NCBI GenBank assembly: GCA_022385755.1
Contig: MU278350.1
Location: 820,905-884,904, forward strand
Source: Trametopsis cervina
Taxonomy: Eukaryota; Basidiomycota; Agaricomycetes; Polyporales; Irpicaceae
DNA length: 64,000 nucleotides
Direction: 5' to 3'
Under the pieces are notes generated by a model. The model had not been told where the DNA came from and did not search any database. It saw only the letters and a program-made list of their open reading frames with translations. The number at the start of each line of letters is the position of its first letter. Position 1 is the stretch's first letter. Positions 1 through 11,400 of this stretch are shown in pieces. Both the position numbers and the translations under genes were made by a program.

Positions 1-137
1 GTACTGCACCGATCATTGAGGCGTCCTTTCATTCCTGGGTGAACGGTGTTAGGCCCTCAAGGTAATCAGCGCACGGGTCTGGAGGTGTTGAGCACTTTCT
101 CAAGCTATCTCACTCTTGCCGCGCTGATTCCCTCATC

Positions 138-1161
138 ATGGCCAACTCAATGCAAGCATATCTCGCTGCAAAGTATATGTCCGGACCAAAAGCAGACGCA
201 ATACTGGCCAAGACTGTCAGCTCAGGGAAGAAGAAGAAACGCAAGGCTGGAGGCGGAATCGCTGCAGCTTCTGCCATGATTAAAGACGATGATATTGTTG
301 GTTGGGACGCAGCACCGGAGGTTGTAGATGACGATGAGGTGGCCGACGCAATGGTGGCAGAAGACCGCGGTTTCAAGAAGAGGCAGAAGCGGGACGAAGT
401 GTCGGGATGGGCGACCGTTCGCGAACCCACACCTCCACCCCCCGAAGATGAACAGCCTCAAGTGGTTGAGGAGGAGTCGACCCCATTTGTTGGCGGCCTT
501 TTAACATCAGCGCAACTGAAGAAGACACTGCCCAAGAACACTGCGCGCAAGGCGGAGCTGACCAACGAGGAAATTGAAGCCGCACAGGAGACAGTGTATC
601 GAGATGCCTCAGGACGGAAGGTGGACATGGCGGCGGAAAAAGCAGAAGCGGCGCGGAAGAAACGAGAGAGGGAGGAAAGGGAGGCTGCGAAGATGGAATG
701 GGGCAAGGGTCTCGTGCAAAGGGACGAGGCCGACCAGCGAAAGAAAGAACTGGAGACGTTACGATCTGCACCTTTTGCGCGTACCAAGGACGATGTGGCC
801 ATGAACGAGGAAATGAAGGCGGAGGGGAGGTGGAATGACCCTGCGGCAGCATTCTTGACGGTAAGCTTTACGCCAGAATGGCAGTGCAAACTCTGACTTT
901 CGGGTTTGCAGAAAACAAGAACGAAGGGGCCAAGAAAACCGGAATATACTGGTCCACCACCCCCACCCAATCGGTTTGGCATAAAACCTGGATACAGATG
1001 GGACGGCGTGGGTAAGCAACCCCATACTAAAACACGCGTCTCGCTGTGTTGACATCTTCGCAGATCGTGGCAATGGATTTGAGAAGAAGTTCTTTCAGCG
1101 ACAAAACGAGAGGAAACGCCGTGGGGCGGAAAGCCATGACTGGAGTGTTGAGGATATGTAA
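138..1161 (+). CDS. BUD13: Bud13/Cwc26-type pre-mRNA splicing factor
   Basis: Homologue of Bud13/Cwc26, a subunit of the spliceosome-associated RES (retention and splicing) complex in the nucleus. Three exons are readable: 138-860, 912-1011 and 1064-1161, with introns GTAAGC...GCAG and GTAAGC...GCAG. The N-terminus [20 protein letters not shown] matches the conserved family opening. The middle is charged and Lys/Glu-rich. The C-terminus carries the family signature [18 protein letters not shown] followed by a short basic tail and ends in WSVEDM. The ATG at 138 is chosen because the conserved N-terminal motif starts there. Its 3' end converges with the minus-strand gene at 1541. Total size of about 300 residues is normal for the fungal family. 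The assignment rests on both conserved ends, so confidence is high. Confidence 0.93.
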
Positions 1162-1540
1162 CGATGGTACTGTCTATGTTTCCAGTTAACTACGCGTACA
1201 TTCAATTGACATGCAATTGGTACAGCGTCGTTTTCCTTATGCCGTATTCGATATACAAAGTACACATTCTCGGACAGTCGGGCTCAAGAGGCGTCCTTAG
1301 TGGTTGCAACCCACTCCATCCATCAGAGTGAACTGAAGGGCTAGTATACTGCCAACAGTCGCACATCGCCCCGTCGGGTTGATCTATCACGCTACTGAAG
1401 GGGAACGATTACATGATATACATAAGTTAGGTGGGCTTGATATTACCAGGGATCAGGGACAGAATTCTGCATAATGTATAGTATACCATCGTATTGTTTC
1501 TGACGAGTCCCGCCGAATGTCCGGGTTGAACGTTGAACGT
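1162..1540. other. Intergenic, convergent 3' ends
   Basis: This gap lies between the stop codons of BUD13 (+) and the coiled-coil gene (-). It presumably holds both 3' UTRs. I see no ORF or repeat of note in it. Confidence 0.6.
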
Positions 1541-2543
1541 TCAGGGTGTGTCGTCCGAATCTCTCGTGCTTTCACTTAATCCATCATCAGTTGTGTCATC
1601 ACCCGAAGGCGAGACGGGTCGATCAATAACGAAAACGGATTTCTCATGGGGACGAGGGGGGGAGACGACAAGGCGAACTTGTCTGATTGCGCGCACACCA
1701 GGCGTGAACACCTCGGGCAACCGGAGGTCTCCGAGAATTATGAGAGGAGAACTAGATCCATCCTGTTCTGAGCTACTAACAGACATCGATCTAGCTTCCA
1801 CTTTAGTTTCGTCGTCGCTGGCCGACATGGCATCCGGTTCGGAGCTGGAGTCGACGTCGCTCTCAGGAGGTAAGACATCATTGTGTAATTGAACAGGAGG
1901 AAAGAGCGAGGATGGCGGAGACGACATTGTTGGTATGTCCGGGGGGTTGATAGTCAGAGGGCTCCTGATAGAATCCAAGCTAGAACCCCCAGCGTTGAAG
2001 CTATCATCCGGCTGAAGAGGCTCGTCTTCGAAATTAAGAAAATTGGAGTAGCTCGGCGACACAATATCCAAGTCCTCAAGAGTCGTTATCTGAAGAGGAA
2101 AAATTTAGTGGTTAATCATGCAGGAGCTGAAAACGAACGTGACTTGCAGGCTCACTGTAAGTCTCCTGTGGCATGACCGTCTGAGCATCTTCGCCTGGTT
2201 CGAAGAATTGTATGTTCTTTCGAAAGACATTCTCCTGTTTGTAATTGGCGTTCTCTTCGCTCAGAGTCTTTATTCGCGTGTCTTTTTCTTGCACTTCTCG
2301 TTTCAGAGCATCAATAGTGATTTGTAGCTTGTTCACTTGATCCTTCAGGTACTGTACTTCATCCGCCTCTGTTTGGGCTTCGGCTTCAACAAGAGGTGGC
2401 TAGAAAGGATACAATTGAGTTCACGTAACAGTACCTTAGATAACAGAAAATACCTTATATCTTTTAGACATAACCTGCGCGAATATTTGCATGATTTCCT
2501 GCGCGCCGTTCTGTATAGCGGAAGATTGGACGGTGGCAGGCAT
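1541..2543 (-). CDS. Hypothetical coiled-coil protein, ~299 aa
   Basis: I do not recognise this gene. Three exons fit together in frame: 2543-2454, 2399-2139 and 2089-1541, giving about 299 residues. Exon 1 starts MPATVQSSAIQNGAQEIMQ. Exon 2 encodes a heptad-rich helix (around VQYLKDQVNKLQITIDALK and on through EKDTRIKTLSEENANYKQ), which predicts a coiled coil. Exon 3 is acidic, Ser/Pro-rich and probably disordered. The second intron uses a weak donor (GTTCGT) at about 2138, chosen because it alone preserves the frame; stronger-looking GT sites nearby do not. It is divergent from the SEC24 gene with about 295 bp between the start codons. A short fungal coiled-coil scaffold or regulator is possible, but nothing in the sequence shows a function. 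Confidence 0.6.
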
Positions 2544-2837
2544 GGACTATTTGAACATTGCGACATCGCAGGTTATTGAGAAACAAGTTGAGTTGGGTTT
2601 GAAAGAGAAACTTACCTGGCGTGCGCTGTTGCTATTCATCGCATTTATATACTTGTGGATAGATTCGACGTTGATGTTTGTATACTTTACAGGAGCAGGC
2701 TAGAGGAACGTTGTGGCGAGGGCCACTGCTAGGCAGGCTACTTGCGCGGAGCGATCGGGCCGGCGATCGCGCTCAAGACAAGGAATGCCGAAGCCAATCT
2801 GCCTTTAAACCCCACCACACTTACTGTACACCTTCAA
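2544..2837. promoter_or_regulatory. Divergent promoter region
   Basis: This is the shared 5' gap between the minus-strand coiled-coil gene (start 2543) and SEC24 (start 2838). No clear TATA element is visible. The region must contain both promoters if the two start codons are right. Confidence 0.5.
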
Positions 2838-5800
2838 ATGTATGCTCACAGCACGTCGGCAAATCATATTCCTCAGCCGCCGCATAGTGCGGGGACAGCC
2901 TACAGAGGTAATGGCACTACATACACTTCAGGGGCTGCGTTAATAACGTTTGCTCTGCGCAGGCCTACGAGCCGCCATCGACCCCCACCAAATTCCTTCA
3001 CCAATTGAAGTAGTAGAGGCGGACCGCGAAGCATGGGAAGGAAAGACATACGGGACTCTCCCAGGGAATCACGTACCTTTGTCCACCACTGATTACGTTG
3101 CGGTTGATCAGGGTGAGCATGGCCTACTTTCATCTGCACTTTACGTGAATTATATCATATACAGGGAATTCTTCGCCCAAGTTCATCCGTGTCTCTACGT
3201 GGAATCTTCCAAGTAGCTCCCGACTTGCTGCGGAGTGCGAGATCCCAATAGCAGCAGTGATTCAGCCCTTCGCGGATGTTGATGCGCGCGAAGAGCCTGT
3301 ACCGCTTGTGGACACCGGTGCCATTGGACCCGCCAGGTGTACAAAATGTAGAGGGTACATCAACCCATGGTGCACGTGGATAGCTGGTGGTTCACGATGG
3401 AAGTGCAATCTCTGCCAGCACGAGAATGAAGGTGCGTCATTAACCCTGTATCATGGAAATATTCTGAGGAAGTGTAGTCGCGCCGGAGTACTTTTGCAAT
3501 CTAGACGCAAATCTTATGAGACTGGACCATCAACAGCGTCCCGAGCTGAACAAGGGGACTGTCGACTTCGTGGTTCCTGAGGCGTACTGGGCCCCACACC
3601 CGCCGCCGAGCATCAACCCTTTGTATCAAGCGGTCGCCCCAACGCCTGCATCACACACCCGAAATCCTTTGCCCATGGATTATGTCTTTACTATAGAAGT
3701 CACTGCCGAAGCTATTAGCTCCGGGTTCACACTACAAGCGTGCCAATCGCTGCTTCATGTGCTGTATGGCGATGACGCGGCGGAAAACGGAGTACAATCC
3801 TGTATTTCTCCTCAGTCAAGAATCTGTATCATTACATTTGACAACACACTACATTTCTACGATCTTCGCGTACGTTACGGCCTGTCATCCAGCTTCTCCA
3901 ATTCGTTCTAAACCAGCCGGCCTGCGAACTAATTGACAGTCAACTCTAGACCGACCGAGCATGCTTGTGGTGGCGGACGTCGACGACGTTTTTACGCCCT
4001 TGTCCGATGGTTTGTTCGTTGACCCGACCGCGTCACGGTACGTAGCAAAATCGAATATCGAAGCAAACACTCACGTGCCTGCAGGTCCGTCATACAAGAC
4101 TTGTTACAAAAGCTTCCCGAGCAACATGCGCGGACAGCGTGCTACGATTCAGCATTGGGCGCCGCTGTTGTGGGCGCCATGGGCACGCTGGTGAGTCTCG
4201 CGACGTTTATTTGTCCAAAACACGCTCATTTGCATTTAGCTAGGTCGAGGCGGACAAGTCGTCATGTTCGCCTGCGCACTACCGACCATCGGTCTAGGAC
4301 ACTTGAAGCCCAGAGAAGACGAGTCGTCGTTGTATGATACGGATAAAGAGAGTCAACTGTTCACTTCAAGGGATGAAGTCTGGCAAGATATAGGAGAGCG
4401 GTGTGCCGAAGAAGGCATTGGGATAAGCATGTTTCTCGGGATGCACAAGCCAATTGATATAGCCACCATCGGTATGGAAGCTGAAGGCTGTTTTTATCGT
4501 TGGTACGATAGTAACCATCTTTGCAGGCCGCATATGCACCGCAAGCGGTGGCGAGATCTTCTTTCATCCTCGGTTCGACCCAAGCCGAGATGGTGTTGTC
4601 CTGGACTCTGAGCTTCGTCGTCTGGTGTCAAGAAATACCGTCTATAACTGCGCTATGCGCGTGCGATGCTCGTATGGTGCATATTCCGTTCTGTCGGTAT
4701 ACCGAGTATCAGGATCTTAATGCCCGGACTCCTCGCCGCAGGTTTACGCGTCAACCAAAGCTACGGCAACTTCTACGAGAATGCCGCAAACGACCTCCAG
4801 TTTGGCACTCTTGACGCGGACAAATCGATATGTGTCACCCTGAGTCACAGTCATACTCTTGATGATCGGCAATACGCGTTCATACAATCCGCGGTCCTGT
4901 ACACGACCGCGGCCGGCCAACGTCGCGTCCGGACGTGTAACCTAGCGCTTCAAGTCGTTTCGCTGGCCGGCAACGTTTTCCGATTCGCGGACATGGAAGC
5001 TACGGTGTCCCACGTACTCCGGGAAGGTATGTCCAGAGTTGGTGCCATCGCTCAACCCTAACTTCAGCTCTAGCTGTGTCCAAGTTAACTACCCAGAAGA
5101 TCGCTTACATACATGAGGAGCTTACCGAGAAATGTTCTGCTATCCTGCTTGGATATCGGAAGAATTGCGCAGCAGCTACGGCGCCTTCCCAGGTAAGAAC
5201 GAAGATTCGCTACCCGCTCCATTCATCTCACCCTGTGTGTTAGTTGGTCATACCGGAAGCGTTCAGGGCGCTGCCGGTATTCACATTGGCCATCTTGAAA
5301 AGCAAGCCGCTCAAAGGTCACTGTCAACTTCTTATCTCCAGTTGAATGATTTTGACACCAGTATTAGCGCGCAATGTCAGTTCCGATGTGCGAAACTATT
5401 GGATCCACAAGTTCATGTCCATGAGCATTCGTAGCGCTATACATCATCTATACCCGCGCTTACTTGCCCTCCATGATCTTGACGACGAGATTGCTTTGCC
5501 TAAGCCTGGGTCTGGCGCGGTTGAGTTGCCGTCGCTGATGCGCAATAGTCATTTGTTTATGACGGGGAATGGTGTCTATCTCATTGGTCAGATCCCTGCT
5601 GTAAATCTTCACTATTTTGCGCTAACTAAGCTTATAGACAACGAAGAGATCATGATGTTGTGGATCGGGCAGAGCGTGTCACCGCAGATCTTAACTGATC
5701 TTCTCGGCGTGGACGATGTCGCTGCTGTTGATCGGAACATGGTACGGTTTATTTATTATTGTTGAATTGCATGTTTATCCCTCTCTAGGTTGCTATTCCT

Positions 5801-6173
5801 CAGCTACCAACACGATTATCTGCGCAAGTGCACAATGTCCTTGCTTCCAGATTTGCACAGCGGGGCGTCATGCCAAAGTTTGCTATCGCGCGTCAAAACA
5901 TGGACGGCATCGAACTAGAGTTCAGCGATATGCTGGTGGAAGACCAAAATAATGCTGCCATGTCCTATCTAGACTGTACGTGCTTTCATGATCTACGGTT
6001 GCAGTGGGGTTTGATACCCATCCTGTTCAGATCTATGTGTTGTCCATAAGCAAATAAGCACTGTGGTACGTGTCTTGAAATTGCCCAGGGTTGCCATCAC
6101 TGATTGAACATTACAGCTCACAGCGGGAGGGTCACTGTCTGGATCAAGTGGCTTCAGAGGTTCGATTTGGTAA
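2838..6173 (+). CDS. SFB3: SEC24-family COPII cargo adaptor (SFB3/SEC24C-D class)
   Basis: Subunit of the inner COPII coat, which binds Sec23 and selects cargo at ER exit sites. Many exons can be joined: exon 1 is 2838-2907, exon 2 starts at 2963 and the last ends at the TAA at 6171. Near the N-terminus [14 protein letters not shown] and the following [16 protein letters not shown] resemble the SEC24C/D-Lst1 branch rather than classic Sec24. A C-x2-C...C-x2-C zinc finger (CTKC and CNLC) follows, then the trunk ([32 protein letters not shown]), beta and helical parts, and a C-terminal gelsolin domain ([28 protein letters not shown]). The C-terminus is Gly/Ser-rich and ends FRGSIW. The Pro-rich N-terminal extension seen in other Sec24s is very short here, so an extra 5' exon is possible. 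The family call is very secure; the SFB3 subclass is inferred from these motifs. Confidence 0.93.
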
Positions 6174-6640
6174 ACATACCGCTATATTGAACTTGTTGCA
6201 GAATAAGTGCTTATACACCGGTTTACTGCATTTCCTCTGGGAGCGGGCCTGCATGCATCTAATTTACCCGTCTGAACTTGTCGCACAATCGTGAGTCCCA
6301 TCCACATCGTGGGATTTGGCGGTGTTATACGGACGCGAGTCTCTTGCACGTTGTGTGCTGGATATATCCCGATCGGTCGGAATCAGCGTTTGCCGGCGAG
6401 CGGATGCATTGCGGAGGCCCGCTGCACTCAACGCTGACATCACACCGATTATGATGTCGTATCGCAAGGCTTTCCACGCGTCGTATGCGTCCAATCGACG
6501 GCTCCGGAGACATAAGTGGACAACGTCTCTACGTGGAGCGCTTTTGATCTGACATATATAAGTGCGTAGAGCTGCTATGACTACTCTGCCATCCAACCAC
6601 ATCCCCACTGTTTCCTCGCTAACTCGAGCATTTATTCACT
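6174..6640. other. Intergenic: SEC24 3' end and reductase promoter
   Basis: No supported gene. The open frame on the minus strand here has no family resemblance and covers the presumed promoter of the downstream reductase. Confidence 0.6.
6553..6562 (+). promoter_or_regulatory. TATA-like box of the aldo/keto reductase gene
   Basis: CATATATAAG lies 79-88 bp upstream of the ATG at 6641, a spacing that would leave a 5' UTR of about 50 nt. Seen in the sequence; its function is inferred. Confidence 0.5.
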
Positions 6641-8073
6641 ATGAGCTTCTTTGCACCCCCTCCTGAGCCTGCTACCAAGCTTGGTCGTCACCGCAAACTC
6701 TCACCGTTGGCAGGCGTGCATGTCTCCCCCATCCAGCTGGGTGCTATGAGCATCGGCGACAAATGGGCAGCAGCTGGGATGGGAGCTATGAATAAGGAAG
6801 ACAGCTTCAAGTTGCTGGACGCTTACTATGAGGCAGGAGGCAACTTCATCGACACCGCGAACAACTAGTGAGTTTACCCATCGTCACGTGTTTGCCCACT
6901 CTCATGCCCAACCTAGTCAGAGTGAATCTTCCGAAGAGTTCCTTGGCGAATGGATGGAGCAGCGGGGAATTCGTGATCAGATTGTTCTCGCAACAAAGGT
7001 AAGAGTAGGATCACCTAGCATCAGCATCTGGCTATGAATTCTGACCACCACATTAACACTTGACACAGTACACAACTCCGTACAAGCGCGCGGAGGATGC
7101 CAAACAGAGAACTCACTATGCCGGAAACAATACGAAATCGCTGCATCTGTCGGTCGAGGCTTCTCTCAAGAAACTGCGTACTTCGTACATCGATATTCTC
7201 TATGTCCATTGGTGGGACTACACGTCTGGCGTGGAAGAGGTCATGAACAGCCTGCATAATCTAGTCGCTGAGCGCAAAGTGCTCTATCTCGGTATTTCGG
7301 ACACGCCCGCTTGGATCGTCTCGAAGGCAAACACGTACGCAAAGATGAGCGGCAAGACACCGTTCGTTATATACCAGGGAGCCTGGAGCATTCTGGAAAG
7401 AGATATGGAAAGAGATATCATTCCGATGTGTGTCGCCGAGGGTATGTCAAACGTTGATAACGCCCTCCTTTTCCTTACTGAGCTTGACTGTTCAGGTTTG
7501 GCCATTGCACCTTGGGGTGTCCTCGGAGGGGGAAAACTTCGCACCGACGCGGAAGAGGAGAAGCGTCGCCAGACTGGAGAGAAAGGCCGTCAATTGTTCG
7601 GCTCTTGGGAACGCAATGAGACTGAGCGCAAGGTCAGCCAGGCTCTCGAGAAGGTTGCGGCAGAAGTAGGGGCCAAGAGCATCACCTCCGGTAAATATTT
7701 GCCGCAGCTTTATCAGCCGTTACATATGTCTCATCACTTCCGCTACAGTGGCCATCGCATACCTAATGCAGAAAGTTCCTTATGTCTTCCCCATTATCGG
7801 AGGGCGCAAAGTCGAACATCTCCACGCTAACCTCGAAGCACTGGAAATTGCGCTGACCCCAGAGCAAGTTGAATATTTGGAAACCATTGTACCATTCCAG
7901 AAGGGATTCCCCTATAGCTACTTCGTGAGTTCACTTCATAGATGCCCAGTGACTGCCCTGCTGATTATCCTAACCCATAGGGCGATGGACAAGACTACAA
8001 CGCGTTGTACAAGTCTGCTGGTCATTTTGACAAGTGGCCAGTTGCACCTGCTCTGCGGCCGCAAAAGAAGTGA
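6641..8073 (+). CDS. Aldo/keto reductase (norsolorinic acid reductase / aryl-alcohol dehydrogenase type)
   Basis: NADPH-dependent aldo/keto reductase of the fungal AAD/norsolorinic-reductase group, predicted cytosolic. Several exons join cleanly (6641-6867, 6917 onward, last exon ending at the TGA at 8071). The catalytic tetrad is visible: Asp in NFIDTANN, the Tyr created across the first splice (NNYQSESSEEFLG), Lys in VLATKYTTPY, and His in DILYVHWWDY. Downstream are IYQGAWSILERDMERDI, the cofactor-side segment LAIAPWGVLGGGKL, and IIGGRKVEHLHANLEALEIALTPEQ, which are typical of this branch. The C-terminus ends ALRPQKK. Length of about 385 residues is normal. In white-rot and litter fungi such enzymes reduce aryl aldehydes, but the substrate cannot be told from sequence and no secondary-metabolite cluster surrounds it. 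Confidence 0.94.
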
Positions 8074-8470
8074 GCTTCAAGGGATGTCGGACGTCCATAG
8101 CACATATGAGAATATAAGAACGCAATGAAGTTCCCAGGACTTAGTAGAGTCCTAGTAGAGTAGATACACTGCTTTGTTGCCTGTTTCCGCTAATTTTGAA
8201 ACCCATTGTCCTGCATGAAGAACTGAGAGATTAGATCCTTCGCGTTCGCGTTCGCATTGACCATGATGCATAATTGATCGCGGTGGTTGTCAGTGATGAG
8301 CGTCTCCAGCATGCCAGACCAGGGTTGCTTCCGCCAATCTCTTGACATCCTAATTGCCATCTGGCGCTATCAGTCACGTTAGCGTGACGTGTGACCGCCC
8401 GTAGTCCGTCGCGTGTTCTCGAGCGCCGTCAGCTCATCGTTCAACTCTCAGGACGACGACATCGTCGTCC
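8074..8470. other. Intergenic: reductase 3' end and Num1/ApsA promoter
   Basis: No gene seen. The stretch just upstream of 8471 contains GTGACGTGTGAC, which resembles a CRE/bZIP site at about 8385, but this is weak evidence on its own. Confidence 0.5.
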
Positions 8471-11400
8471 ATGACGATGACCACTTTTTCCGACGGCGGT
8501 GACGGTCTTCATCTCTCCAACATGGCTGGTCTATCCTCTTATTCATCTTCCTCCGACGACATGCGCTTTCATCTTCAGACTCTCTTAGATAGCAAAGAGA
8601 AACAGCTCCAGCAAGCAGGAACGCTCGGGCAGCAACTGCTTACTCAGAGAATGGAGTTGGAGGAGCGGATAAGGGCCCTTCAGGACATGGATTTTGATGG
8701 CGGCGAAGGCGACGAAGTTCGCGAGAAGTACCGCGAGCTCGTCGACACCATCAAATCCTGGGATGCGGAGAATGAACAATTGTCGAGCACGTTTGGAGTG
8801 AAGGTGCGTGCGCCTTTGGGCACTTGAGCGGCTTTGTCCCCCCAACACATATTCCTTTGTCATGATAGGTGAATGGAATACCTGCGTCTCCAGCTGTTGA
8901 GCTTTCTCGTGCAGAGATCGAACGCTCTGTTGAACGGTCGAAAGCCTCTGCAAGCGGCACGACGGCGGCTCAGTCTTCTCGGCGCGCAAAGAATGCTGCT
9001 CATCGTGCGGATGACGTTGGTCAGTGCCTTCTTCGTGTTGAAAAAATCAAGCGATGTTAATGGTAAATTGTCACAGAATTTGCGTTCGAGATTGGTAGCG
9101 GCCTCTTGACTGAAGTGCGCCGCCTGCAAAGTCTCCTTGCCGAGAGAGATAAAGCTATCCAAGACATGAAGGAGGAGAAGGATGATCTGGATAAGACTGT
9201 AGAAAGTCTTCGTTCGGGTCTTCGCCAGCAGGAGCAGTCGGCAGACAAATACAAGGAGGAGAACTGGAACTTGGAAGTGACCCTCCAGGAGCTGCGCTCT
9301 CAGCTTGGCGAATCGCAAGGGACGGCTCAACGTCTTGAAGGGGAACAAAAGCGACTCACGAAACTGCTCACTAATACCCGTGAGGCTGTTGACCAACACA
9401 AGAACGAAGCTGAACGACATCAGAACGCCTATCAAGAGCTCAAGGCTAAACACGAAGCAGATGTCGCACAAGCCAGACGTCAGGCAGCCAGTCTCCAGCG
9501 AGACAAATCCGATCTTCAGCAAACACTCGACGCGTTGAAGGCCGAAAACGCTAAAGCCAACAAGAGACTTCCTCGCTTCGGTTCTCCTCTCACTCCCAAT
9601 GGTGCCAATACGCCTGCTATAAACACGCCTGTACCCGACGAAGACGACGTATTCAGCACGAATGGCGCGTCTACTAACCGTAAAAAGATGGATACGTCCG
9701 GATTGTTCCCTGTCGATGGCTTTGAATATCCTGATTCCTCACCTGAACATTCCCCCTCTCGCCCTTTCCTTGCCCCCAATCATCCCAGCAATGAAATCGA
9801 AGCGTTACAACAGAGGCTTGCTCATGCTCAAAGACAAATCAACACGCTCAAGGGATCCCTACAGCGTGAGAAGGAGCTCCGCATTGAGTACAGGCGTAAG
9901 CTTGACGCGTCGCCGGGTGAGATTGATGAAGAAGAGGACGAGGAAGACGATGTACAGGACGATGGCGAGGATGGTAAACATAAACCTCGTCTGACACCTT
10001 TCCGTGTTGGCAAGGGTGTGCGTGGTGGCAGAGGACGAGGGAGAGGAAGAGGCGGTATGACGCTCATGCAACGGTTACAGGCTCACAGTCCTGGCTCAGA
10101 ATACGCCGATGAGGATGATCTCCGCGAGGCAGCAGCCGAAAGTTCACCTGCGCCACCTGTACCGTCGTTACCGTCGAAGTTCAGAGAGGAGGAGCCTGAC
10201 TCTATCTTTGAGGAAGACGGAGATATGCTCGTTGAGGATGAGGTTCAACAATCCCCCTCACCTGCTCCGCCTTCTAACCGGACAAGCGTTGATGGCATGG
10301 ACCCGGCCTTCGCCAATATCCTGCGTAGATCTGCTTCCGGGCGCTCCGTTGGTCATGGTGTCAGTCCCTTGCGCCGATCTGTACTCCCGAGGGCAATTCG
10401 AGGCAAACCTCTTGCAAGGCGCTCGAGGGGAGGTGCAGCTTTCCAAGAAGCTCGACCTCCGTCATTCGCAGGGGAACCAGAGGCTCTTGCCAACGAGCTT
10501 GATCAACTGGGCTTCACCACCCTGGAAGACACTTTCGAACTGCCGGAGCCGACGAAGGAGACCGTCGAGATAGCGTGTCAGACCGAGGAAGAAGAATCAT
10601 TACCTACCGTTATCGTTCAATCTCCATCCGAACCTCTCGTTGCACCACTGGAGAACGTTCCCCAACGGCCCGAAGTCTCGGAGATAGGTATTCAGGTCGA
10701 ACCTGAACCTGAGCCTGTTATCGTGCATAACGAAGCCTTTTCACAGACGGATGCTGAGCCTGTAGCGCTGCGGACCGAGGCTGCGGTTCAACATCTCGAT
10801 CTCACTCCGAGCAAGGTTTTGATCGACATGGGCAGTGCCACTGAGCCTATTCCCGAGCCGGAGGCTGAAACCATACCTGTTCCCGTGGCTATTCCTGTGC
10901 GGGTTGATGCAGACTCACAGACCGCGGACGATGTCTCCAGACAAGACGCTGACACGCAGACTATTGCAGTGGACCCTCCCTTGACCGCTGAGACGGAGAT
11001 TCAAACTTCCATCATCCCTGTCTCAGAGGCTTCAACACAGGTCACGCACCTTGAGGGTGCGGCTCCAGTGGTGTACCAGGATTCTTTCGTGGACGCGTCT
11101 GTAGGCAGTGTCGACGAGGATTCCACTGTCACGATCCGTCCTGGCGTTGTCACGAGTGTGTTGGATGGCGAGGTGGACGAGGACGATGGTACACAGACCG
11201 AAATTGGCTCGATGACGGAGGCGGACACCGACGACTTCGTAGACGCCAGACAAAGCATATCTCTGGCGACACCAACGGAGTCAATGGAAGACTACCATTC
11301 AATCATGACGGTTACAGATAACGACTTCTCTTCTGAAAGCGACGGCGAAAGTATCAAGGCCTCGCGTCTGTCCAGCCGTCAAGGAATGATATCCCCTATA